Made by a program: the position numbers and the translations under genes. A stretch of 64,000 nucleotides of DNA. It comes from Amyelois transitella (lineage: Eukaryota > Arthropoda > Insecta > Lepidoptera > Pyralidae). The notes below the pieces were generated by a model, which was not told the origin of the DNA, did no database searches, and was given only the letters and a program-made list of their open reading frames with translations. This document shows positions 13,751 through 25,472 of the stretch, in pieces. The DNA is taken from NCBI RefSeq assembly GCF_032362555.1, contig NC_083528.1, positions 3,844,001-3,908,000 on the forward strand. The letters are read 5' to 3'. Within the stretch, counting starts at the first letter, position 1; every line of letters starts with the position of its first letter.

Positions 13751-16700
13751 TCACTTCCTAACACTCCTGTTGACTTTCCCGTATACATCGGGGAAGGCTT
13801 CCTTGCAGTAGGGCAGCGTCTCTCGCACCTTGTCATAAAGGGTGTGGTCGAACATGCGGCGGAACTCCTCTCGAGTGGTGAAGATGTCTGCGTGGAGCAT
13901 CTGGAACCCGTTGTGGCCAGCTACGAACTCTTCGGCGCGGCGGTGGGATGGTACCTGACAGTGTTTTGTATATTAAAACGGAAGTAAATTATCTGAAATA
14001 CCAGCCGTAGGATGGAAGGAAATATTCTATACCTCATTATTACCCAATCATTATAGTACTAGACATCGATGGAATTATGTACTCTTCGCTTCAAACCCAA
14101 TTCATGGGCAGCTGTCTGCTTGACACAAAACATCACCCGCACACCCTTATTTGCAAAACAGGCATTACCTACCATCACCCCTACTTACCAGATCTCCTTT
14201 AAATCGGTGTTTGAATAAGGCGCTTTTAAGGGACTTGACTATAAATAATTGTCTTCAGTTTTTTAAAGTTTCTAGTAAAGTACTTATAGTCAGACTTACA
14301 GTCTCATAACCCTTGGCTTTAGGCACGCCATACAACGAGACGTCGACGTACATCTGAGATCGGGCCCCGTTTTTAACTCGCAGCAGACCCGGCTCGTTGC
14401 GCAGTCTGAATGGACATAGCCATATCGGGTACACCTGTAAATATTGGTAAAATTATATTTTATCGATGCTGTAGGTACCTGTAAAAAGTCACGTAAGTCA
14501 TATGCTCTATTCCTAATTTCAAGTCCAATGTAGGTACTACACTAAGTTGGCAAGAATACGAATATTTTAGTTATTGACCGTCGTCTTTTAGGGTGCAAAC
14601 GCGAGAGCAGCGCAACTCCCATTATTCGCCTGGATGGTTGGTAGAGGAGCTATAGGTGGTGGTGGGATAGAGATGATGACCTGCTTTTTACAACGAATTT
14701 AACCTATATAAGTATACCTACTACATGTAACAATATGCTGGACTACCGATTGTTTAACTCGAAAATAAACAGTAAGTGTATCTATCAATTCACAAGTACG
14801 TAGACTAAGTATATAGAATTACTTACCATTTTTAGATATTTAAAAAAATCTCATGAGAAGGTCACGACTCAGGAGTCAGGCTTGTCCACCTCCAATACAC
14901 CAATCAACGCGAGGTGGCACAGCTATCTCTTAAGTTCCACTGTACTAATAAAATTTTCTATGACTTACGCACTTTGAACTAACCTTGAAGACAAATATAA
15001 GCTAACCTCAAATATTTCATGAAACTTGTTTATCGCTGTCTCCATGTGATCGATCGGGAGCAGCATGTCCTGGAACACGTGGGCCTTCTCGTACAGCTTG
15101 GTGATAGCTTCGAATTGGGTCAGTTTCAACAGGGACACTTCAGGTGGCATCAACCAACCGAGCAGGAAACGGAAGATGATGTTGTTGCCGAAAGGAACAA
15201 TATCCTGGAAACAATTAAGTTTTAACTTTTTTCAGATAAGTACAGCAGTAGTTTTAATACTAGTTCAAAGCTTTTAGGTTATGTACCCAAGATTACGTTC
15301 GACGCTCTACGCAGGTGCAAACGACATTTCGGTTATCATCACATACATATACATATATATCATACTACATGACATCTTTATCCATTATGAGGTAACCTGA
15401 GCCAACAGTCTTGAAAAGACTGAAAGGAATTGAGATACAAATAGACACAGGTTAACTATCATTTAAAAGAAGAATTCCAAGTTCATAAACCTTTCCCTTG
15501 ATAGACTTTTATAAGAGAAGCAGCTGGCACATACTACGGTTTCACCGCCAGATGCAAAAAGCTTGTCTTGTTGACGCTCCCCTTATTTGGATACAACCGG
15601 AAGGTGACTAATATGATGGGTTGGTGGAGGTACCTAATTGGTAAATTTTGTCATTTAGACATAAATTAAATACCTGTATTTCCCAGAACAAGCTCTTGGT
15701 GTGTCTGTGGTAATAGTCCCGTAGAGGAATGTATTCCACCACAGGTCGCTTGAAGCCTAGGATGTGATTCTGAAGGTGCCTCTCAACTTGCTTGAAGAAC
15801 CACTCCGAGTACCACCTGCCTATTGGATTGTACTGAAATAATGATAAACAACAAACAACAATTAGGTACTACTTTTTGACGACGAGGGAGTACATAAAAA
15901 AAAAGAAAGTTAAAGTGAAATCTCGCCAATGTTTATTCTCCATCTACTTTGGAGAATTTTTATTGAAATCAAATGTATTAATTAAAAAACTTCTTATTGT
16001 TAACTTGCAATTACAGGGAATACTTAAGTAAAGATACCATTTTTGTGAATATTATTATCTACCTAGGTATGTTTAAGAACTTACAATACCGTCAGGGCCT
16101 ATTTCATCCACCATGTCGCCAGTCATCACCACACCAGTGTCTTTAGTGAACATGATGCCTTCCACGAACTGGTGAGGGTTGGGAGCGTTACATTCCTGGC
16201 TGAAGCGGGCTGCCAGTTCCGTAGTGTTTGTATACGATTCGTATTGTACTCTTACGTATCTGGGAAATAAGCCATATTATATTTTGGAGTTTAACTCTTC
16301 CATTCGGTGGTGGCACGAAATTTTCTCGAGCTTCTCCACGCCTCGGAGGGTACTTTAAGCATTTGCTTCTAGCTGACATAACAAGATGGTTTTTCGTGTC
16401 TTTTCTAACCATGACATTGGCAGAATCACCGAAAGTCCGGTGGAAGCCATAATATAGAAAAGAAAGAAAGAACAAGATGGCTGTCGCAAAGCCATGTCTC
16501 GTTCAACTTTACATGTACATAACATAACAACAGTATTACAAATAGGTACAATAAAAAATGGGCCAGATAAAAGGATGATTGAAATCAATTTTCCTATCAC
16601 AACTAGTGGCAGTCGCAACAGATTAAAAGCGAGTATGACTTACTTTTTTGCTGGTACCACTTGAAGCACAACTGACGTTAGGAATCCCAGTGTACCGTGA

Positions 16701-18250
16701 GACCACGGGACAGCGTAGAATAGATCCGGTTTATCTTCCTAGACAAAAAATATTCGTTATAAGTTTTTTAAACGTTAAGTTGATAAGCTAACGGAAAGGT
16801 CCAAGGGTTCAACCTAAGATACCAACATAGAAATCGGACAATAATGGTGTCTATAAACTTAATTACCTTACTGCAAGTCACAACGGATCCATCAGGAAGA
16901 ACCAGCTCATACTGTAGACAAATATGCTGGAACAACCCGAAGATGTGAGAGGAAGTCTCCACTCCTGTACCCATGACCATACCTCCGACTGTCAGCTGGT
17001 CTAGTTCTGGGACCACGGCTAGGGCTAAGCCTAGGGGCTGAAGGGTACGTGATAGCTGGCCCATCGTCACTAAGGGCTCGCAGCGGACGGTCTGTAATTG
17101 TTATGGTTTTCTGTTAATGATGAGAGAAATAAAATCTGAACATTGTAGGGCATTCAATGACCGTTATATCCAATTTGGATTCGCTTCCCTCATTATCTGG
17201 GCTTCGTATTATGTTCCGTGTAGTTTTCGGCACCAATAAAAAAAAGTATAGGACCACTCCATCTCGTTTCCATGGATGTCGTAAAAGGCGACTAAGGGAT
17301 GGGCTTATAAACTTGGGATTCTCTTTGTAGGCGATGGGCTAGCAACCTGTCCCTATTTGAATCTCAATTCTATCATCAAGCAAAAAAGCTGAACGTGGCA
17401 TATGAGTCTTTTCAAGACTGTTGGCTCTGTCTACCCCGCAAGGGATATAGACGTGACGTGTATGTATGTATTATTATCCCGCTCCTAGATCTTGTTCTCG
17501 GAGAGGACGCTGGAGACACCGGGAGGATGCTGCTGTAGCTGCTTCACTTGTACTTCGTGAGGTAAACTTATTGTGTTAGTTTTTTGTTTATATTGTGTAG
17601 AACTTGATTCAAGTACCATTTTCTTAGCGTCAACCTCTAGGATATCGACGAGGTTGACGTTGATGTTGGTGTAAGTTTTCTTGTACAAGCCGTGCCGGAA
17701 TGACATGGTTTCCCAGGAAGGGCGGGCGGTGCACATGTGGGTGCCGTGGTCGCTCGCCAACCATTGCTTAACCTAAAAAAGCGTAGTAAAAAAGTTTATT
17801 TATATCACCCCAATGCTTGCCATGAGAGCGACGATAAAATATTGTAATGTTACTATGTTTTATGGCGATTTAGTACCTATCTCTAAGACTCAACCTCTTT
17901 TAAGGACCTCTTCGTCATTTCCATGGGAAAATGCTGGAGACATTATGCTGAAGATTATATATAACGTTATCAAAATTTTAACTAACGTCAATAACTACAA
18001 AAACATCATTTACTGTCCAGCAGATCGAAAATTCTCAACATCAATTTCAATAACTAACCTGATTCTGAACATCCTTGACTTTCCTGTGGTGCATCTTCGG
18101 CGCGCTCCTTATCTTGAAGACCACATAATTCCTGACAATGGACCAGAACTTCCAAATGCCTGACATAGGCAGCAAGGCCAGCAGACAGATGATCCATCTG
18201 TGCTGGACCAGAATATACTCCAACAGTCCTTCGGTTTGAACCGCCGCCAT
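13751..18250 (-). CDS. DHCR24: Delta(24)-sterol reductase, copy A (DHCR24-like)
   Basis: This FAD-dependent, membrane-bound oxidoreductase saturates the sterol C24 double bond. In insects it would convert desmosterol to cholesterol, the last step of plant-sterol dealkylation. Exons in transcript order are 18250-18059, 17772-17617, 17091-16867, 16738-16644, 16259-16085, 15832-15674, 15204-15007, 14434-14300 and 13954-13751 (TGA), making 512 residues (human 516). A hydrophobic segment at residues 18-32 is a membrane anchor. Family motifs include [10 protein letters not shown] and [11 protein letters not shown], then [17 protein letters not shown] in the FAD-binding (PCMH) domain. Further on are [22 protein letters not shown] and GHNGFQML. 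The start chosen (MAAVQTEG) aligns with copy B, although an in-frame ATG lies 31 codons upstream. Every exon is the same length as in copy B, so this is a tandem duplicate. No disabling change was seen. Confidence 0.95.
14590..14680 (-). repeat. Short dispersed repeat family D, inverted copy
   Basis: This copy is in an intron of DHCR24 copy A. On the plus strand GCGAGAGCAGCGCAACTCCC precedes GGTTGGTAGAG, the reverse complement of the blocks in the copies near 6160 and 9478. The function is unknown. Confidence 0.45.
17214..17470 (+). repeat. SINE family A, copy 2
   Basis: The copy lies in the second intron of DHCR24 copy A, antisense to the gene. It contains GGACCACTCCATCTCG, GACTAAGGGATGGGC, AACCTGTCCCTATTTGAATC and CCCCGCAAGGGATATAGACG, with a TATGTATGTA tail. 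It is nearly full length. Copy B has no counterpart in its matching intron. Confidence 0.85.
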
Positions 18251-19894
18251 CTTGGGAGCGAGCTGATGACTACTTAGAGTCTTTGATACTCGTCTCCGTT
18301 GGCCGCAGATAATAATGTATGAGTAAACTAACTTAAGAAACACCTATCTGGTAAATGTTATCAGTAATACTTTGTTTTTAGGGTTCAGTAGTATGTAAGG
18401 CTTCTTGGAGGCACGTGATTCATGATTAAAGTAAACTAGCTATTTACCGCGACTTTGCCCGCATGTTGTAAATGTACCTAATATATATACCTACCTTTTA
18501 CGATTTAATACCTACAATATGCACATAAGTCATCGATAATCTGACGTGAACAATTGTTCTCTTAGAGTGGAGAGTTTCAATGGGATTCGTTTCATTCACG
18601 ATGTTATAAACACATCAAATTTTTATCATTCTCTATTTCTCTGACACTTCTTATTAATCCGTCTGATCATAGTCTATCTATCATAACATGCTACCTTAGC
18701 TATTATCTGTAGCCAAATCTCATTTCGATCTAAAAAATATTTGATATTACCAAGAGCTGCTTAGAACTTCTGAATATACCTACGTACTTACAAAATATAA
18801 AATTAACCTATGCATGTAAGAAAGAAGATGTAAAAAAGTAAAAAAGCAGGAGATCACTTTTTCAGTACTTTTTTAGAGTATGTTCACAAAAAAAAAACTA
18901 TGGTTAGAAATAAAAGGTGATTTGTCCAATTGGCATGATCACCCAAATGGTCAAAGGGTATCTTCGTCTGTATACCTACAGCAAGACCGTAGCTGTTACT
19001 ATTTTAATGACGAAGAGTGATAATCTCTGCTCTTTTGATAATTTTAGTAAGAAAAAGATTTGACATCAGTAGGTACCTAAAACTTAATACATCAACCAAT
19101 GTTAAAGTATAATTCTGTTTGTCCTGTTCCTGATTTTTAGAGAATAAGTAAGTAGTTACCTTCTCTATTCTCTAAAAAATCCCACACTGTCCCATGTTTG
19201 ACTTCAGATAATTTTCATACAAGATTACATTTTTCATACCACAAAGTCGAGAAGCCGTAACAGACGAACAGATAAGCTAGTTTCGAATTTATAATATTAC
19301 GTATGGATGGATGTACCTACATACCTCCTGGTCACATGTATTTGCTCCCACGAAGGTTTATCTCCCCTGATTGGAGGTTCATTCTTGTACATGGGTACTT
19401 TACTATGTTCTATTCATTTTATCTCAATAGTAGATCGTAAAAAACCGTTAAGTATTACTTAATTGTGTAGTTTCAACTAACGTAATAAGGGAATACCTAT
19501 TGGTAACAACCCTAAAATTTTCGTGTCCTTTATTGGCTTTATTGGGTCTGATTAAAAGCCTGTAAAAACAGCCAAAAGCCATTTCCTAAACCTGACATTA
19601 ACGCCTGTATAACCATTTACATCCTCACCTCTGTAGAGAGGACCCCGGGGTGAGCCTATTGACCATTAGGATACTTGAATGTGTAAATTAGTTTTTTACG
19701 CGTCTTCCGTGCAATTTTTGAAAGAACTAGAATCGTCGGCGCCGCGATTCTTGGCCTGCCGGAGATCTTCCCTTGTGGCGGTCGAGCCTGAATCATCGCT
19801 CCCGCTACAGCACTAGATGAATGTACTTTAAATTTCGATAGAACTATTGACAAAGAAAAAAAAACACATTTATTTAGGTAACAATATTCTTTAT
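18251..19894. other. Spacer between the two DHCR24 copies
   Basis: This stretch should contain the promoter of copy A and the 3' end of copy B. It is AT-rich except for a GC-richer patch at about 19630-19810. That patch holds a 65-codon minus-strand open frame without recognisable similarity, possibly a decayed element end. No TATA box or sterol-response site is clear enough to call. Confidence 0.6.
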
Positions 19895-19895
19895 T
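19869..19895 (-). terminator. Poly(A) signals at the end of DHCR24 copy B
   Basis: Two AATAAA hexamers lie on the minus strand, at 19890-19895 and 19869-19874. The first overlaps the last base of the TAA stop codon. The second, about 21 bases past the stop, is the more likely working signal. Either way the 3' UTR would be very short. Confidence 0.55.
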
Positions 19896-22800
19896 TATTT
19901 CCTAACACTCCTGTTGACCTTCCCGTAGACCTCAGGGAAGGCTTCCTTGCAGTAGGGCAGGCTCTCTCGGACCTTGTCATATAGGGTGTGATCGAACATG
20001 CGGCGAAACTCCTCTCTAGTGGTGTAGGTATCCGCGTAAAGCATCTGGAACCCATTGTGATTGGTCACAAATTCTTCAATGCGACGGGTTGATGGTACCT
20101 GGAAACAAAACAAAAAATATTTCAGAAGGTGACCATTATTGTGACTGTTCCCACTAGAATTGATCATCCTTTAGGCGCTGGACGAGATTTTGTCCTCTCT
20201 GTGGGAAATTCTGGCATCGAACTATGCCGTTATCCATCAGCGATTACGGGCACCTTAGCCCAGCTTGGGGTCGTTATCGTGGATGAATCAAAGGAAGTAT
20301 ACAGGGATCGTGGCAAGTGGCAAGATGAAGTCTACTTACCCCTCAGGAAAAGAAATAAATTTTATATATCAAAACGTTTTACTAGCTCAGTCAACTTACA
20401 GTCTCATAGTTGTTGGCTTTAGGCACGCCGTAGACCCCGACATCAACAAACATCTGCGACTCGGAGCCAGTCTTCACTCGCAGCATGCCCGGCTCGTTAC
20501 GGACTCTGAACGGACACAACCATAGCGGATACACCTGCAATTACAAACAGGTTTAAACAACTATAGTTAGTACTATAAATCATAATAGGTAGCTCGTACC
20601 ATCAAAATTGTTCATAAAATCATTTCTCTCCTATGGATAATATAAGGATAATTTTATTTTACAGGTAATTTTTTTCTGACAATAACATTGCGGGTCTCTT
20701 TTTCTTTTTGATGGAATATTCGATAGGAATAACCAGAAGGTGAGAAGGAAGGCAGTAGCTTTATGAACTTTATAATGATATCATTATAAAGTGGTCTTTA
20801 CAGACCCTGAGGTGAAGTTCATTATCTGGCACCAGCTCAAACAAAAAAATCACAAAATCGAAGTAGCTAGTTAAATTCTTTTTCACGACTAACCTCAAAC
20901 TCTTCATGGAACTTGTTAATAGCGTTCTCCAGGTGTTCAATGGGGACCAGCATGTCCTGCAGCACGTGGGCCTTCTCGTACAGCCTGGCGACTACCTCGG
21001 GCTGGGTCAGCTTCAGCAGAGACACCTCAGGGGGCATCAGCCAGCCGAACAGGAGACGGAAGATCAGGTTGTTGCCGAATGGGACGATGTCCTTAAAGTT
21101 TTGGTAACAGAAGTATAAAATAAAAAAGTTCATTACTAAAGCAATTTTTTAGTTGTAAAGAAATCGGAGGGCTACCCCAATGGATTAGGATGATAGAAGG
21201 ATCTTACACGAGTTTAAATTTTATATGGATGGTTCAGAATGGTCATATTTTGCTCACACTGCTACTGGAAAAGTAGTTTAGTGACCACTTAAGATTTACG
21301 ATATTCAAGTACTCTGATGAGATGACATAATCATACCTGGACTTCCCAAAATAGACTCTTTGAATGCCTGTGGTAGTAGTCCCTGAGAGGGATGTACTCT
21401 ACCACGGGACGCTTGAAGCCATAGATGAAATTCTGAAGGTGCCTCTCCACCTGCTTGAAGAACCACTCCGAGTACCACTTGCCGATTGGATTGAACTGAA
21501 AGAGAATTCGTCAAGAATTAATAGATACGTGGCTCGTGAAGATGGTATCCTAGTTATATTTCGGGTAATTGTGAAATGTAACAAAACCTTACAAAATTGG
21601 ATAAAAAAGTATGTAAGAATGAGAAAATATCAGCTTACAGTTCCACCAGGGCCGACCTCGTCCACCATATCAGCGGTCATGACCACGCCATGGTCTCTGC
21701 TGAACATAATGGCTTCCACAAACTGGTGAGGATCGACAGCTAGGGATTCCTTGCTGAAGCGCGCTGACAGCTCTTTTATGTTCGTATAGGACTCATACTG
21801 GACCCTCACGTATCTGGAGAAATTAAGCTGTTATATTAAAGCTAAAGATGATTAATGAATTATGCATGCCATCCTTAAAATGAAAACGCTGAAGTACAGA
21901 CAATGTGGTGAGAAAAATATCAAAAACCGACCCCTGACTCTAAAACATAAGTGTCGAGGGATGCAACTCCAACTGCGAAGTTAAAAGAATAAATAGAAAT
22001 TAAACAAGACACTTAGCCAAAACTACCGAATGCTGAAATTTGGCAACACGAATTTACATAAAAATCTCATAAGGAATATTTTTATGAATAAAAGTCAAGG
22101 ACACTTATTTCCTTAAGTTTCACAAGAAGAAGAGAAGAGAGCAAAGATTGATATAAAAAAAGTATTTAGAAAATTTTTGCATGCTTCAATTATTTCCACT
22201 CATTATTAACCCACACCCCCAGTCTTCTTCAGCTTCAGCATTTGATTTTTGATTTGACTTTGTACAGTTGTGTTTGTTCTTGGTGATTATCTTTATTAAT
22301 GTTTAAGAATTACCTACTTTTTCGCTTGGATAACTTGAATAACAACCGATGCCAGGAATCCCAGGGTTCCGTAGGACCAGGGAACCGCGTAGAATAAATC
22401 CGGGTTCTCATTCTAACGGGAAGAGAGATGAGTTAAAATTATCGGCTTTCATAAAAAAAATTAAAAAATCACGATTAGAACTTTCCTTTTCCGTTTTCGA
22501 GTATGTATCATTGTTCACATTTACCTTACTACACGTCACAACTGATCCATCGGCCAAAACCAGTTCATACTGGAGACATATATGTTGGAACAACCCGAAG
22601 ATGTGAGAAGATGTCTCTACTCCTGTGCCCATCACCAGCCCTCCGACTGTCAACTGGTCTAGCTCTGGGACCACTGGTAAGGCCAGGCCCAGGGGCTGCA
22701 GCGTGCGGGAGAGCTGGCCCATGGTCACCAGGGGCTCGCAACGTACGGTCTGTGAAAATTAAAGTTAATACATATTCTTTAATCTATTGTTATCGTTGTC

Positions 22801-23753
22801 TAATATAGCGTTGTCTTATGTATCTAAAAGGTTGGTCTCTTTGTCCAAAGATTTTTCTTTGTCAAGGAAGGAAGAGACAGGGACAAACTCCCGAACGCCA
22901 ACGACGTTGAGAAGTTAAAAAAAAAATCAATACTTAAATATTATTTCAATCAATTCCTTTCAAGACTGACAAACTATCTTTGGTGACCAAAAAAATAATA
23001 AGACTCGAAAGAAGTTTCAATACGAAATGTGACACTCCTGCCTTTCACAACATACCATGTTTTTAGTGTCGACCTCGAGGACGTCGACGAGGTTGACCCT
23101 GATGTTGGTGAAGGTCTTCTTGTAGATCCCCTGGCGGAAGGACATGGTCTGCCACGTCGGCCGCGCCGTGCACATGTGCGTGCTGCGGCCGCTCTCCAAC
23201 CACTGCTTTACCTGGAAAAGAGGTAGATAAACTTATTGACGCATAAAAATGACAAGAAGAACGGCTAATAAACTTGAGACTCTATTTTAGGCGGTGGTAT
23301 TCCATCAATACGAAATACAGTTGAATGTAAGGGAAAAAGACGTGATTATATGAATGTATACATTACCTACTTATGCAGGCTGCAGTTGGTGGCCAACCAC
23401 TGTTTTATCTGGATAACGAAAATCCCAAGTAAACCGTAGAATTGGAAAAAAAATAGCTTTCTAAAATATTTACCTATGGTCATAGAACTTCCTCTTTTTA
23501 TGTGGCTAAGGTTTTGACTGTTGTATTAAACAACTTAAAAGTCTTTATCACTTTATCTAACCTGTCTCTGTACATCCTTGACCTTCTTATCGTGCATCTT
23601 AGGCGCGCTGCTCATCTTGAAGACCACGTAATTCCTGACGATAGACCAAAGCTTCCAGACGCCGGACATGGGCAGCAACGCCAGAAGCACTATGATCCAT
23701 CTGTGCTGGACCAGGATATACTCCGCTAGACCTTCAGTTTGGACCTGCACCAT
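19895..23753 (-). CDS. DHCR24: Delta(24)-sterol reductase, copy B (DHCR24-like)
   Basis: This is the second tandem copy of the FAD-dependent sterol reductase, upstream of copy A in transcript direction. Exons are 23753-23562, 23211-23056, 22749-22525, 22412-22318, 21813-21639, 21495-21337, 21091-20894, 20534-20400 and 20098-19895 (TAA). Their lengths (192, 156, 225, 95, 175, 159, 198, 135, 204) are identical to copy A, and the product is 512 residues. It begins [12 protein letters not shown], with a membrane segment [15 protein letters not shown] and the intact FAD-binding motif [12 protein letters not shown]. The third exon (75 residues) differs from copy A at 3 positions by eye, but the N-terminal 64 residues differ at 11. 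The FAD core is therefore held more tightly than the anchor. Introns do not align obviously between copies. Both copies look functional. Confidence 0.95.
20278..20348 (+). repeat. Degenerate SINE family B fragment
   Basis: The sequence GATCGTGGCAAGTGG preceded by GTGGATGAATCAAAGG and followed by CTACTTACCCCTCAGG matches the core of the repeats at 46225-46390 and 58886-59045. It is diverged and lies in the last intron of DHCR24 copy B. Confidence 0.5.
20767..20792. repeat. Perfect 26-bp palindrome
   Basis: The arm ACTTTATAATGA is followed by TA and the exact reverse complement TCATTATAAAGT, with no spacer. It lies in the intron between exons 7 and 8 of DHCR24 copy B. It may be chance in AT-rich DNA or the remnant of a terminal inverted repeat. 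Confidence 0.6.
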
Positions 23754-25472
23754 CTTGATAGGTGGTTAAAATATGTATAGATATAATCTTTAAACAATCA
23801 CGTCATTCAATCATTTACATAAACACATACTAAATGGTGAAATACTAAATTACTAAAATCGTAAATACTAAATTTGTTCGATCTTCATATTTTGTTTGTA
23901 ATACTTAACATAAAACTTTCAGAAGATAGAGAACACTATCAGAAGGAACATTGGCTTCTTTATTTCTGGACATCCTTCGGGCGAAAACTAGTATAAGCAC
24001 GTCGAGATTAAGGTAAATCTTTTAGTACGCACCTTTTACTCAAATAAGCAGGAATCACAAATTCTACATTGAATCCGTCAGCCGCAGATGGTCTATATCT
24101 GTAAACTAAATTTCAAGGGCACCGGTCTTACAGCAGCAAACATTATAAAAATTCTTCTTCGATTTTAAACCTTATGCATGTAGACGTAAGAAAAATCTAA
24201 ACACTATGAATTTTAATTGATGAAATCATTAAAATTTGTGTTTTCTATAATGGTTCTTATGTCAATCGTCATAAGATTCTAGTCCCAGTTTGAAATAGTT
24301 TGTATTTTCATTCATGATGTATCGTTATTGTTTCATTCACAAATTTGTAAGTAAAAGTGTGTGTCCTTCAGTTGGACAGGACAGGTTTGGTTGTATGAAA
24401 GCCTGCAGACTCAGATCGACCAAAACGTGGTAAGAAGTGCAAATGATGACTTTCCCCTATTCTCCCCAAACCATGGCACACTTAATATAGCTAGATAATG
24501 TTTTTTCCGTAGTGTCAATAGCGGTTCTCGCAAATAATGGCCCGCCTAAGTCCTGAGTTCACTCTATTAGTTTAAAACTAAACTTAAAAAGTAATTAATT
24601 ATTCCAGTTGTATCAACCTACCTTTTTCTTTCAATAAGAATCCGCAATCCAGGCGTTAGGCGAAATACATTTTTATCACATGGATAGCAATTGCGGTCAA
24701 AGGGTAAGCAGTGGGTGATAAGACACTAGTAGGTATTACCAGAGACAATGTCTACTATTGTAATCATAGTAAATGACAGTATAGGTAATAATAAAAATAT
24801 TTTCACTACAATTTAACCGACTTGATTAGCGTTAATAAAACATTACGATACTTTACACTATGCAATTACTTACTATGCTTTCTACAATCAACTGCGAAAT
24901 GATGACGATCCTGGCTGACGACGAATAGTCCCGCTCGATGGGGACATGGTCAGATTCAGCATACTATTACTTGAAGCTTGTTAATTTCACTAGTTGGCAG
25001 AATTTGGGAGTCACTTCTCTCTCTATAGGTGAGGGTAAAATGCGGGACTTACGTCAGGAGGATGACGCACTGCTTAAAACACGTCTAGCGTGTTCTACAA
25101 GTAGGTACCTATGCGTCGTCTATGCGGGAGCCACACGCTTGACTCATTTTAATTTTTTCCTTCCTTTCTAAGTTTTGCACGCCTAGCACGTTCTTCTTTA
25201 TCCATCGCAATACCTGAATCCGTACAAGGCCGTGCTTGAAAGTTTATAAAATACAGCGGATATAAAAATACTAAACATAGGTATTATTCTGAACTCGTAC
25301 TGCGACTCGCATAGCATCTTGATACAAACACTTAAATTCTTTAAGATGTTAGAAAAGGATTTGTTGCGTCATCTTGGTTGTTCAACCTGTTGAATGTTTA
25401 GTCAGCTCCACCTGTCTAATTATTACTGGAAGCTTTAATAAAACACAGTGAATACAAAACAACGGTTTATTA
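23754..25472. other. Spacer between fibulin 3' end and DHCR24 copy B start
   Basis: This AT-rich stretch should hold the promoter of DHCR24 copy B, which is transcribed leftward. I see no convincing gene. Open frames of 77 codons or fewer lack recognisable motifs. No clear TATA or sterol-response element was identified. Confidence 0.6.
25466..25471 (-). terminator. Poly(A) signal next to the fibulin stop codon
   Basis: On the minus strand the fibulin stop TAG is followed by TAATAAACC, so AATAAA begins two bases past the stop. The stop is also followed in frame by two more TAA codons. If this hexamer is used, the 3' UTR is only about 20-30 bases. Confidence 0.6.

Noticed and set aside
18047-18343. 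Longer N-terminus for DHCR24 copy A starting at 18343
   Set aside because: The extra 31 residues have no counterpart in copy B, whose start aligns with the ATG at 18250.
19656-19853. 65-codon minus-strand frame in the spacer between DHCR24 copies
   Set aside because: GC-richer than its surroundings but without recognisable similarity; perhaps a decayed transposon end, not enough to call.
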